Assembly: GCA_000149265.1 (NCBI GenBank)
Contig: CH001984.1
Location: forward strand, 545,388-609,387
Source: Ciona savignyi
Taxonomy: Eukaryota; Chordata; Ascidiacea; Phlebobranchia; Cionidae
Direction: 5' to 3'
DNA: 64,000 bases
A program made the translations under genes and the position numbers. The notes under the pieces are model-generated. The model made no database searches, was not told where the DNA came from, and saw nothing but the letters and a program-made list of their open reading frames with translations. Below are positions 45,690-57,165 of the stretch, one piece after another; within the stretch, counting starts at the first letter, position 1, and every line of letters starts with the position of its first letter.

Positions 45690-46100
45690 GACCGATCGGT
45701 TAGTCTGTTGGGTTAGTGCGACGCCTTTTAACCGGAAGTTGTTAGGTTTAAACCTAATCGCTAGCTAGTCGCTTGTGTTCTTGGGCATGGCACTTAACAA
45801 ATATTGTCTGCCATGTTAATGGGTTCTACTAACTAACATTGCGCACACCTAGCGAATTGATGGGTTCTACCAAATTACTTTTTAATGGGTTCTACCAAAA
45901 GGCACTTTTCGGACTATGCCTGAACCCAGCAGAATAATAGGTTCTACCAAATTGAAGGAACTTGTTAATCATACACAACACACTGCAATAGCTCTGGTAA
46001 CTTGACGAAGGGCGCGAGGTGATCTGACGATTGACCGTATGTTAACCCCCTTGGTTTTCCCTTCAAGGGGATAAACATGAAGATCCTATCCTATTTATTA
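45690..46100 (+). repeat. SINE family 1 with internal duplications
   Basis: Head at 45700 (TAGTCTGTTGGGTTAGTGCG); the segment around TGGGTTCTACCAAATT is repeated three times between 45825 and 45960, then it continues normally to ATGAAGATCCTATCC. 45351-45690 is repeat-derived with the GTCGGGGCGACATGGCA motif and no gene. Confidence 0.65.
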
Positions 46101-46199
46101 CTCCTTTTGGTAGATGTCGGGTCGACATGGCATGCTTGTCACAATCATGATCTGAGAACAAAATCCTATTCTTAGGGTATTTTCCTTAGGTAAGTTTTT

Positions 46200-46790
46200 A
46201 TTTCTTCTAAGTGTTAAATCAATGACTAATGTACTTACATTCCACCAAATCTGATTCAAATTGTAACAGCCGTTCAAGCGCTATGCATAAAAAGCTATTT
46301 TTTTAGAAAAAATACCGTTTTAGTTTTTAACATCCCAGGGGAATTCATTTGGATTTATTACCAAAAATTTTGATTTATTCATATCTATACCATGTTGTCT
46401 AAAATATCAAATTTTCATTGCAATTCCATTACTTTTTCTGGTAAATATGGGGCTTCTGGTACATGATTGTCCGTTTTTATTCTTCCTTTTTTCGTCAAAC
46501 GCTTTGACAGGCATGGCATGCCGCCCCGACATCTACCATAAAGAATAACGGAATCGTAATGAAACTTTATTTGTTAGACAACATGGGCTCCATATGCAGA
46601 AACCAAAATTTTGGGTGATAAATCCAGGAGAATACCTCTTGCGTCTTAAAAACCAAAATAATATTTTTTTCTAAAAATTTTGATTTTTTGGAGCATAGCG
46701 CTTGAACAGCTGCTCTAATTATCAGATTTGGTGAAATGTTGAACCGTTAGTCACTTATGTGCCATTTTAAAGAAAGAAACATTTTAGTGT
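46200..46790. mobile_element. Long palindromic (fold-back) element
   Basis: The two halves are imperfect inverted copies about 280 bp long, centred near 46500. The left half has ACCAAATCTGATTCAAATTG and GTTCAAGCGCTATGC; the right half has GCATAGCGCTTGAACAGC and ATCAGATTTGGTGAAATG. Half-copies with TAGATGTCGGGGCGACATGG recur at about 45340-45560, 46085-46200, 48880-49300, 52255-52470 and 53530-53860. No coding capacity; the class is uncertain. Confidence 0.6.
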
Positions 46791-47063
46791 GGACCAGAGG
46801 GAATAATAAAATAATGCCCTACTCTTTATTTAAGTGAGCTTTATACACACTATATGCCTGCGACCAGGATGGGTTGAATGAAACATTTTTACATTAAATT
46901 AAGAAGTAAACCGTTTACATGCATTATTACAACGAGTGTTATGCTTAATAGTTCCTTTCCTGGTAATATACATTATATAGAAAATTTACTGCCCTTTTGA
47001 TGTGTGCTGCAACAACTGTTTTTTTTTATTTACAAAAATAACACTTTATTTATTTATTTGCAG

Positions 47064-47414
47064 ATAAAAGACCACAAAAAGGTTGGTGATGGTTAAATCA
47101 TTTACATTTTTATATACATATATATATATATCATTTAAAAATATAAGCATCAATTTCTGATTTCAGACGGAGATGCCTACTGGGATATAGACAGCGTTTC
47201 TCTCAAAGGTAAACAAATAGAAAACGTACAATTTAAGTTACTAGTATAGAACTAATTAGAGGTATTGTACGTCGGGTTTTCCAGTCATTATAGTATTGGA
47301 ACCAGTGATGACGGGCGAAAATTAATAATAGCGTTTGGCATTTAATAATAGCGTTTGGCACGCATTTCGTTTTCACTGTTTATTTCAGATTATGAAGAGA
47401 TATTGGATCAATAG
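47064..47414 (+). CDS. Candidate 3' mini-exons of an unknown gene (47064-47081, 47167-47208, 47389-47414)
   Basis: Three short exons, each preceded by a good acceptor (TTATTTGCAG, TTTCAG, TTTATTTCAG). The first two are followed by donors (GTTGGT, GTAAAC). The first two exons are 18 and 42 nt, and all join in phase 1 to give KRPQK, GDAYWDIDSVSLK and DYEEILDQ then TAG. Matching phases and a sensible acidic tail argue against chance. YEEI is the classic Src-family SH2 ligand core when phosphorylated, so a receptor cytoplasmic tail is possible. I found no upstream exons with confidence. It could still be accidental. Confidence 0.3.
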
Positions 47415-48149
47415 TGATCAAATAACATCTGCAAAGGTTGGTAAATTATTTTTCAAGCAGTTATCTACAAAAAAATTCGTCATAATGAAATCATATTCCT
47501 TACTACGTCACCATTTCAAATAGCACAGTTTGATCTGCTGGTTATTAACTTTTGGTTTATAGACTTGGGAGCAATGTAGCAAACCTTTTGTTTTAGTTTA
47601 ACGGATACTTGGAGAAATTGGTATTCGGGTGTAAGCTTTGCCACATTGCTTCAATTCACAGTCAGAAGATAGGCCATGTGCAAGGGTTCGACTGCCTCCT
47701 TAGATCCTCCCCGTGATGGAAATAGACATCGCCCCTAAATGTGCTTTGTAATAGAATACTTGGGTTTAAAACCAATTTTATTTACAGGCAAGGAACAGAT
47801 AAAGAAAATTGGAATTCTTCCTTGAAATTGTATTCGCAATAAAATCAAAAATTACCATTTTGTGTTAAAATGTTAATTGGTGTTCATAATCAGGCGCGAA
47901 CAACAGCATATAACCCCGCCGTAGATATAATCCATGTGTTCTTGCGAAAGACAAATGTAATAAAAAAGTAGCATCCCGAATAGCGTTTAATTGTTAGTGC
48001 GTTGGCTTTCAGTCGAAACGTTGTAAGTTTAAAACGGAAAAATACTTCGAAATATAGGTAAGCTAATCCGACGATTTGCCGTGTGTTAAGTTTTTTTTTG
48101 CGGAGTAGTTTAACGTCTGTTTTTTCAATATATTTCTTCCACATTTCCC

Positions 48150-48280
48150 CATTTACGGGAATGAAATATAAGTATATTATAATACACAAAATGTTGCAAG
48201 CGCAAGCGAGGGCCCATTTACGGGAATGAAATATAAGTATATTATAATACACAAAATGTTGCAAGCGCAAGAGAGGGTTG
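48150..48280. repeat. 65-bp tandem duplication
   Basis: CATTTACGGGAATGAAATAT followed by TTATAATACACAAAATGTTG and CAAGCGCAAG occurs at 48150 and 48215 with almost no differences, so it is recent. 47415-48880 otherwise holds SINE crumbs (about 48000-48060) and no gene. Confidence 0.85.
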
Positions 48281-48879
48281 CGAAGGGAATAGGTAAAAGT
48301 ATTAAGGGTTTTTCGAAAGCTGTGGTCATAAAAATTTAACGGTGCCTTTTTCATCAAAACTGGTTAAGCCAAACTCGAGTTATTAAAAAAATTATCTCTT
48401 TGGTACAAATGTGTGCTAATCGTCTAAAAACCTTAAAGTTCTTTTATCGTCATAATCTTTATTTAATCAAAGCTTCATTTCGCTACAGCACGTAAAAACA
48501 AATATTTTTGCTAAACACCGGGGAATTCCCGAAGCCATGAAAAACTTAATCGGACTGTTTGGTTAATTTTGCTTCATTTCAATTTTAGCTTTCATTTACG
48601 GGGCTTGACAAGATGCTTTAATTAAAAATATCTGTGGTAAAATGTTCGTAAGTCTAACACTAAAATTCTTTTTTAAGTACACATGGAAAATAGGTTTGGT
48701 TTTATAACTCAGCCACCCATGCCATTATGCTTTCAGAAACGAACTTACTACTCCGTGTAAAAAAATACAAATTGTGGTTGGGGACCCTGCTCGCTTGAAT
48801 ATATAGCATACAAAATATGTTTTACAAATAGTGTGGTTAAACATGTGGATGACACTTTCTAGTTTTTATTACATTTGGT

Positions 48880-49300
48880 GAAATGTTACTTAGTGTAACT
48901 CCTTTTACGCCTCGGGGGATTTCTGGATTGATTACCGAAATGTTTAGTTTCTGCATATCTAGACCGTGTTGTCTTATAAATGTCAAATTTTCATTGCGAT
49001 TCCATTACTCCTTTTGGCAGATGTCGGGGCGACATGGAATGTCTGTCACAATCATGATTTAGGAAAAAAACATTTTTAGGGTATTTTCCGGGATAATTTT
49101 TTATTTCTTCTTTTTAAGTGTTAAATTATTGACTAATGCACTTACATTTCACTAAATCTAATTCAAAGTGCAGCAGCCGTTCAAGCGCTATGCCACAAAA
49201 AGCTAAATTTTTTTACAAAAAATACTGTTTTCGTTTTTAACCTCCCGGGGAAGTCCCCTGACTTTATCAGACACAAACAAGACACAACACAAATTTAGAT
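48880..49300. repeat. Half-copy of the palindromic repeat family
   Basis: GGGGGATTTCTGGATTGATT, ATTCCATTACTCCTTTTGGC and AGATGTCGGGGCGACATGG, then CCGTTCAAGCGCTATGCC and CCTCCCGGGGAAGTCCCC. Same order as the left half of 46200-46790. Confidence 0.55.
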
Positions 49301-49539
49301 TCCGCATATGTAGACCATGTTGTGTAACAAAAGTTTTACTACGATTCCATTATTCCTTATAGTAGGTGTGTGGGCGACATGCCATTGCAGTCAAACCTTT
49401 AACGAAAATAAAGAAAAAAACGGACAAAAACAATTTGTGTCCCATTTCTCAAACGGGGACCATAAAATGCATTGTCTACCAACTGTTTCCGTTCATTTTT
49501 TCATTTAAAAATATGAAAGAATAGGATAATTATGTTTAT

Positions 49540-49830
49540 CCCCGTTAGTGGGAATAAGTGGTTTAATATTAGAGGTGATCCGAGAAGAAATATTAGACAT
49601 ATTGTTTGATAAATCGAGAATGTATGAACGGATTTTAATGAAATTTGGTGAGGAGGTAGATTGTGTCCATGGGAATAAGTGGATCAATATTGGAGGTGAT
49701 CCGAGAAGAAATATTAGACATGTTGTTCGATAAACCGGGAATGTATAACCGGATTTTGATGGAATTTGGTGAGGAGGTAAATTGGGTCCATGGGAATAAG
49801 TGGTTCAATATTGACAATTACAGCTGTATT
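49540..49830. repeat. 121-bp tandem repeat, about 2.2 copies
   Basis: GGAATAAGTGG starts at 49551, 49672 and 49793, an exact 121-bp period. Inside are GGTGATCCGAGAAGAAATAT and TTTGGTGAGGAGGTA. Several frames on both strands stay open across the units (for example ILEVIREEILD), but 121 is not a multiple of three so no single frame is repeated. 49831-50914 shows no gene. Confidence 0.85.
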
Positions 49831-50573
49831 TGCATTTGTATTTACGGGTTATTAGAGTCAACTTGTCCTTAGAGCACTTGCTTAAAACCAGATTGTCACG
49901 TATGTTTATTATTGTTGTTAGAAAGTCAATGTAGCGTAGCGGTTGCTATAAACAAATAAGTTTTAATATACATGCAGAACAAAGTCAATAAAAAAGCACA
50001 ATGCTTACCAACTATGTTGGACTCAGCCAGACTTAACAATTAATTCGGCCGTAGCCACACAGCAACATTATTCAGACTTGGACTGAAAGAACTACTAACT
50101 GAAATAACTAATTTTCCTACACGTGAAGGTAATTTCCCCAAAAAAACATGAAAATATTAATTAAAATTTCGATTGGGGACAATTTTAGAACACATCGCTA
50201 CAACCCAAAATAAATATTAACGGAAGCCTGTGGTGAAGTAACACACGGTAAACTACAAATAAAACGACATTGCTATAGTTCTAGACATTAGACCACTGGG
50301 CTTAAGTTCACTTTGTTTTGTTATGCGGTGTTTTGTCTCTTGACATTGTGGTATTACCGTGTTTATACACTAAATCTAGTCTGACCATTTATCAACTATC
50401 TTAGTCAAGATTCTCGTTATACGACTTTAATAAATGTTTTTTTATTATTGAATATATATAGATGTATGGTTAATAACAGACACAGCAAAAGCTATACAAA
50501 CTTGTTTATCTAATTCTAAAGCGACTCTCAAGTTGTGACGTTTGAACCGACAGTGTGACGTTCCAATCCATAT

Positions 50574-50576
<3 letters not shown>

Positions 50577-50605
<29 letters not shown>
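50577..50605. repeat. (AT)n microsatellite
   Basis: About 14 AT dinucleotides downstream of the lectin gene. A shorter AT run is near 47115-47132. Confidence 0.95.
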
Positions 50606-50608
<3 letters not shown>

Positions 50609-50914
50609 TTATAAATTATTAAAAAATCAACTATTTTTATGTTTCAGTCTCTCGTTTAAACTGCTGAAGATTATTGGGGAAATTTCAAGTTGAGCTAAAT
50701 TTAAACATATGAAACACTGGTTTCTTCAACACTTCTTAGATGAGTTATCCGTCAACAATAAACATATTGCAGTTTGCATAAATTACATATTTACATTATA
50801 AGTGAAATATTTTAAAACATTTCAATGAATCATAATAGTAATTTATGGTTTGAGAAATATTGGAAATACTTGTGGTTATTTACATTATATACAAAGGTGA
50901 GTTTTATCTTATTA

Positions 50915-52982
50915 CTAGTCTTCTCTTGGTCTGAACTTCATCTCGATAAACTTATGTGAGTATTGTACACCGTGAAAAGTATTCCAACTTGCAGCTCGGT
51001 TTGATGTGGTTTGGCACTTCAGGTACTCTCCATTTAAGTTGGAATAGTAACAGTTAACATACCACCAAGCTCCATGGTTATGGACAGCGCAATTACCAGT
51101 ACTGGAATCATTGTCCACGTCCTTGGTGCTAAAGGGTCGCCCGTTGTGATGCGAAAGCGAATCTCCTACGGAAATGACGTATAAAAGAAATGGAATTTCC
51201 AACTAGTATCTCTTAACATATTTACCTGTAGTCCCAGAGTAACCTGACACTTTCAAAGTATACTTTTCTTGAACAGAGCCGATGGAAAAGGAGCTGTTTA
51301 TATAAACTGTATTATTAGATATATTGTAAATTTGTAAGGTTCTTACTTGTATTTTACAAACTTTGACACGTTTGCACAATCTTCTAATTCGATCCTTAAT
51401 TCATAATTCCCAGACCCGGTTAGAGCATGAAGATTTTCGTTTCCTAAATAAAGATTTAATTAACTAATTTAGGTGATAATTAATACACAATTGAAACAAA
51501 ACTAACCCAACCAAAATTCGTTGCTAAGGTTTCCAAACATCCATTGATAATCAACCCAAGTTCGAAAGAAGTTTTCAGAACCATCCCTTCGACGCTGGAA
51601 AACCTGGAATGTTCGTTTATTAGCTGTGAGTAACAATTCCATTGATGAAAACTTCACCAACCATCCAACCGCCGCCGTCAGTGGTTTGATCGCAATAAAC
51701 TTCCAAAGTTTGCTGATTCCCCGGGTTATATATGCGTTGTATTCCACTTTCGCTGAGTCCAAACCGCAATGCTTCTTTGCAGCTTGTGGGTAATCCTAAA
51801 CCAAAGCGGAAATTGTAAATCACAAAACAACATCGTTTTATCAGTTGTCTTGTCGAATGGTTAACCTATATATATTGCACGAAAATAAGTCATTTGGTCA
51901 ACCCCATCATCATCGGTTTGAAACTTACACTTGTAAAAAGCGACCTTTAATTTCGAAAAAAACGCAAGGTAAATTTCCGAGGAAAAGGCAACGTAAAAAG
52001 GCAACAAGGGCTAAACAAACTAATTATGTATTCGATCAGATTTAAATTGTACGTTTCTGACAGTCGTTATGCTTTAAGTTAGCTAAATTATACAAAAAAG
52101 TAAGCTAAATTATATACAGACAGCTAAATTATTCATATTGTTGCTTACGAATACGGGAAATTATCTTGGGTTTACTATTCAAAGGAGGGTTGTACGTATT
52201 TAGTAGTTGTACGTAACAATTTGTAATGTTTCAATCAAATTTGTAAACTGTTTGTAAAGTTTGGGGCGATATCAATTTTAAAAATGTCGGGTAGACATGG
52301 CATATCTGTCACCATCGTTCTTTAGAGCAAATCTGTGTTTTTTTTTCTATGATTTTTCCCATAATTGGTAAAGCAGTCGTTAATCCACTAACTTTTCATC
52401 AAATCTGAACTTTGAAGAAGCTGTTAATGCGATAAAGCGAAAATTAGATTCGGGTCCTAATTGTAACTGAGAACCGATCGTTTATGCAAGCAGAAACATG
52501 TAGCGTAGAGTCAAAATGAGTTTTAAAAATGACGGTATTTAACACGAGTTTGACAATTTCTGATATCTTATGCAATGTATTCGAGATCTAGGTTGCCTAC
52601 CTGTGTAAATCACCCAATCCACTACCAGCATCGTGTCCCAGCCTGTGGGCTCGTCAGTTCGCACAAGTTCAAACAAAAAACCGTGGGTGAAAATTTCTTT
52701 TACAGTCAAGTTGAATTTATAAGGAAGGTTTGGATCTTGAGGCCTTGCTGTTGCGTTGATGAAAGTTGGGACAGAACTTAAACACAAGTTGTACTTAACC
52801 AATGCCATTCGTTTATGGAATTTCGAATCAGATTGCAGCTCTGAGCTTCCTCCTTGGGACGTTGGTCTCTCTGTAATGTACTGGTTTAACAAAATGTCCA
52901 CTACTCGAAAGAAACTAATTTCGTTACCTGATGCAACAATGTTCAAACCACAGAAGATGATCAATAGAGCAAAATATTTCAT
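50915..52982 (-). CDS. Secreted lectin: H-type-lectin-like region plus fibrinogen-related domain, six exons
   Basis: Exons in order are 52982-52601, 51795-51662, 51603-51507, 51443-51347, 51293-51226 and 51165-50915, about 342 aa. The start was chosen at 52982 because [18 protein letters not shown] is a clean signal peptide. The 53027 ATG in frame would place 15 residues before it. Residues about 55-127 ([20 protein letters not shown] to LVVDWVIYT) resemble an H-type lectin repeat; this is a weak match by eye. Residues 129-342 are a full fibrinogen C-terminal domain: [57 protein letters not shown], the Ca2+ site [25 protein letters not shown] and FIEMKFRP. Such proteins bind acetylated or other glycans in invertebrate immunity. 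Intron 2 is only 58 bp (51604-51661). All junctions are in phase. Confidence 0.88.
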
Positions 52983-53066
52983 GATTTGTTGTTTACAACT
53001 ACAAACAGTCTTTCTTACATTTAACATGCAAAAAACTTGCAGAATACGATAAGAATGGCGGCCTAT

Positions 53067-53076
53067 CCTTATAAGC
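53067..53076 (-). promoter_or_regulatory. TATA-like motif upstream of the lectin gene
   Basis: GCTTATAAGG on the minus strand, about 88 bp upstream of the proposed ATG. The spacing suits a core promoter with a short 5' UTR. It could be chance in AT-rich DNA. 53080-53530 shows no gene; the frame at 53216-53497 has no protein-like signature. Confidence 0.35.
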
Positions 53077-53859
53077 TTCTCAATAAAACAATTTAAAAAA
53101 TAAATTAACTGCCACGTATCTAAACACCAACCTCAAATTAAGTGATCTGTTATATTGATTGTGAAAATTCATGTGAAAGGCGTACAATTATTTGACGTCA
53201 CAACTTCGGTAAACAATGTTCGTTAATATTCACGGAATTTTAGAACTTACTCTACGTGACGTATGCATACGTTTGCAATTACTATGTTGTTACATACAGA
53301 ATGACATTACGGTTAAGTTTGATTTACAAGGTGTGATTTATATTATTATTAATTTAGTTCAAACTTCATACACCTGCAACCTACAGTATAGAAAAAACGC
53401 GTTGTTATTATTTCAATTGATATACCAAAGTGTCAAACGTGCTAACCATGTGAATAAAGAACGGCCATGCTTCCATTATGCAGAGATATATATTTAATAA
53501 ATCATTTTAGTTTTGTAGCATCTGTAAATCAGCAACAAAAATTTTGGGTTATAAATTTAGGGGAATTGCCCTTGATCCGTATAAACCAAAACGGTATTTT
53601 TTGTAAATATTAAGTTGTTTTGGCATAGCGTTAAAATGGCTGCTCAAATTTTGATATGATGTTTTAAAATGTTACTACTTTAGCTACCGCAGTAGCAATT
53701 AGAAGAAATAAAAAAATTAACTAGGTGAAAACTTAGTTTTAGTGCCGTTTTAGGAAATTAGCTTCTTTTTACTACAGCGCTTGACAAGAGGCTTTAATTT
53801 AAAAAAATATGTGGTGAAATGTCCGTAAATGACGATTATCCTTTTTTTAACTGCACATA

Positions 53860-55495
53860 AAAGGTGTTTGGTTTGATAACTACAGGACTAATGCGTGCTT
53901 GCAGAAATAAAACTATGGCATTCCGAATGTTGGATAACATGTCGACCAGGCAAAAATCACGATTTTTAATTCCATATTGCAGTAAAACCACCACCCAGCA
54001 ATCCATAAAGTATATTGGCCCCAAACTCTGGCACCAACTTCCCACCAGTATCCGTGATATTAAGTTATTTACCAAATTTATTAAAATAGTAAAACAACAC
54101 CTCTTGGATGATCCTCACCCTCTTCCTTAACCATTGTTAATTTATTTAATATCATATGATTTTCAAACCCTCCCTTATAATGGCCCACTTTTACAATTCC
54201 TTGTATCTCAGTAAAAATAATTCTTGGTTAACATACATAATCTTATCTATATCTAAGCTTACTCTTATAATATCCGAACCCATTCTTAAATTCCCCTTTA
54301 CTATCACACCACTAGTATATTTTACCTTTTGTTCTACTACTCTTTTCTAACTCTTTCATGTTTTGATTTGTTTTATTCTTTGTTGTATCACCTCAATCTT
54401 TTAATGTTACACCTGCAATAGATGTTATTTTTTTATTTTTATTTTTTAATACACCACTTTATTTTTGTCCACATGATTACTCACCAATTCGTTCCACCAT
54501 ATTACACCGCAGGCTGTAACTGTTACATGGTAAGCCGATGGCAATATTATTTTGAAGTGGAGTTTTGTTGATGTTTACATTTAGCCGGCCCTAACAGTTA
54601 CCTTGTATCTAGAATGCTTCACATCAAACCACCACTAAAGTCGCACACTAGCTCACCTGCACCCGCATGTATCACTTACAAGTAAAACTCTTTTTTTTTC
54701 TCTTTCTTTTACTATTGTTTTATTTAAGAACCCTACTGTCCAGATTTTCTATTTTTCAGAGCATTGGGAGATCTAGTGACGGCAGGAGGCTCTTCTGTTG
54801 TTGTGGCGTCACTATAAGTCATTATCTCAAGAATTTATTTTTCCGGAACTTGCTGCATAGTTTATTCATTTTTCATTTTTATTTAATATTAGTTTTGTCA
54901 GTTAGGCAGTCTTTGCCTACTTATTGTTTGTACTATGCATAATTGTTATGCATACTTAAAGTGCAATATTGTTTTGCACAAAATATGTTTTTCTAAATAA
55001 TTTAAGTTATTTATAAAGTGCAATATTGTTTTGCACAATAATGTTTTTTCTAATTTATTTTAATTATTTATTTATATATTTTATTTTTAATTAATATACT
55101 TTTAAATGCCTTGGTAAGTGTTGCACTTGAAACTTTTCAGTGAAATTTCATTTTTTGGGGTTTTTCTTTTTCCACTGCGGCCCACACTTTCCGGGCCACC
55201 CCTTCTCCTAAAGCCGACTCCCCCATTGCACGGGTCGCTTTACCGCACACTTTTCTTCGAGGCTTAGTGTAATTTTTATTTTATAAACAATTAATTAATT
55301 ATTTTTAATATTTTTTTTATTTTTTTTAATTGGGTTTACCGGCCACGTCAAATTATACAGAATTTTAATAGTTTATTTCTTTTTTTTAGACGTGTTCTAA
55401 CGACTGTCGTTTTGCCGTTTTTTCCCGTTTTCCAAATTTTTACCGATAGTCCCGCTTCGTGTTTCCATCGTGGAAGCAAAAAAATAAACTAAACT
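53860..55495 (+). mobile_element. 5'-truncated non-LTR retrotransposon with ORF2 C-terminus and long 3' UTR
   Basis: The frame ending at 54130 encodes the end of a LINE reverse-transcriptase polyprotein (RQKSRFLIPYCSKTTTQQSI, then KYIGPKLWHQLPTSIRD and FIKIVKQHLL), the RY.GPK.WN.LP pattern common to CR1/L2/Jockey-type elements. The 1.3-kb 3' UTR has GGGGTTTTTCTTTTTCCACT, CTAAAGCCGACTCCCCCATT, TTTACCGGCCACGTCA and a terminal GCAAAAAAATAAACTAAAC. Everything upstream in the element is missing. This tail defines the LINE fragments elsewhere in the window. The 54667-54942 frame is 3' UTR and not a gene. Confidence 0.85.
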
Positions 55496-55839
55496 AAACA
55501 TGGACCTGACACATATTTAAAAAAGAGCATATTATTGTATAATGAAAAGGGATAAAATGATTTGTTACCGCATGGACCCATTCGTTTCTGCTTGTAGAAT
55601 GTTATACCAGGAGTAATAAGGTAACCAGGGGACCGATTGTATATGCATGCAAAAAACATATAGCGGAGAGACAAAATATGATTTTAGAAATAGTGTCAGT
55701 AATCAATATTTTTCAGGGGAAGTTCTTCGCATTCGTGAGTAACTTATTTGGACATCAGAAATTAAGCTTCTCTCGGTCACAGCACTCGACGTACCAATTC
55801 CAAACATGAAATGTTGGACCATTCACCATTTCGTTTAGT

Positions 55840-56075
55840 CTGGTTATAGTGCGACGCATTCCAACGGAAAGGTTGCAGATCAAAACTGGTCGCCAACTAG
55901 TCGGTTATGTCCTTTGGCAAGGCAATTAACGGACATTTCCTAAACCCAGCGGAGAAATGGGACCAAATTGAAGGAACGTAGACGATGGTCGCGAGATGAT
56001 CTGACGATTGCCAGTGTTTATACCTCCTTGGGTTTCCCATTTACGGAGATGAACATGATTATCTTCTTACTTATT
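55840..56075 (+). repeat. SINE family 1, plus
   Basis: TGGTTATAGTGCGACGC head, CGGTTATGTCCTTTGGCAAG body, GAACATGATTATCTTC end. 56076-57165 holds only a SINE crumb at about 56565-56655 and AT-rich DNA. Confidence 0.7.
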
Positions 56076-57165
56076 ATTTACAAAAAATAGAATATTTAAA
56101 ACCATAGTAAAATCATTAATCACAACTGTAACTTTTGGGTTAAAACTCACAGAAATACCAGATAATTTCATTTGGACGTATATACCGTATAACACACTGA
56201 ATGTGTTTAACAAGTAATGGCATATGGTTTACCTTCTCCAGTTGTGTATGATGTTAGTCCACTTACAAAAGACAATTTGAATTTTATACACCGAGTATGT
56301 AGTTTGTTTCTGCAAGCATTAACGCATGGGTCCTATGGTTATCAAAACAAACTTCTTTACCATGTGTAATTAAAAAATCCTGTGAGAGTTACGAATATTT
56401 TACCACAAATTATTTACATTGAAGCCTCTTGTTAAGAGCTGTAAAGAAATGAAGCTAAATTCCCAAAACATCCCGACTTAGTTGTTAATGGCTTCGGGAA
56501 CCCCCCTGGTTTTATTACATAAGTTTTTGTTTTCTGTAGAAGTAGTATGCAACAGACAAGCTAGGACGGAACAGACAAGCTAGCGACCAGGTTCAAATCT
56601 GCAACATTTCGGTTGAAAGGCGACGTCTTAAAGCACTAGAATAATCTGTCGGAGTATTCCACTTCAAAGATCGGTGTGTTTATTAAGGACCATAGTTGAG
56701 AGGGATTTAGTTAAAAGTGGATTCGATGTAAAAAAATTATCTGAATCCTTTCTGCTTGAAGTTGCAAATTTTGTTTGCTAAAAAAATACTTTACAGTACC
56801 GATAATCAAAGTTTAATTGTCAACCTGTATGCATTCTATGTAAAACAGGTATAACCTAGCCGTGTCTCCTTATTCAGTTTGATAATATCGGATATATGGC
56901 AGCTATTGAGTTTATTTAGAAAAGAAATTTCCATTGTAGCTATGTTGTAACATTGGTTTTTACTGCAGCGAAGCTAATATTACAAATGCAATTTCAGAAG
57001 CATTTATCTACATAAAGCATACTGCAGCGTATTATGTATAGGTTTTACCAACAATCCACAATTTATCATTCTGACCGGTGATTTGGACGGTGCACAGCGT
57101 TTTTTAATTATGCAGAAGCACAAAGCTTATATGCAGATGATGATCGGTGGAAGGGTTTAGTAATG

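Noticed and set aside
47890-48357. 155-codon open frame on minus
   Set aside because: It is created by the 65-bp tandem duplication; the repeated peptide and SINE fragment explain its length.
53216-53497. 93-codon open frame upstream of the lectin gene
   Set aside because: No domain, irregular composition, and it overlaps the probable promoter region of the lectin gene on the other strand.
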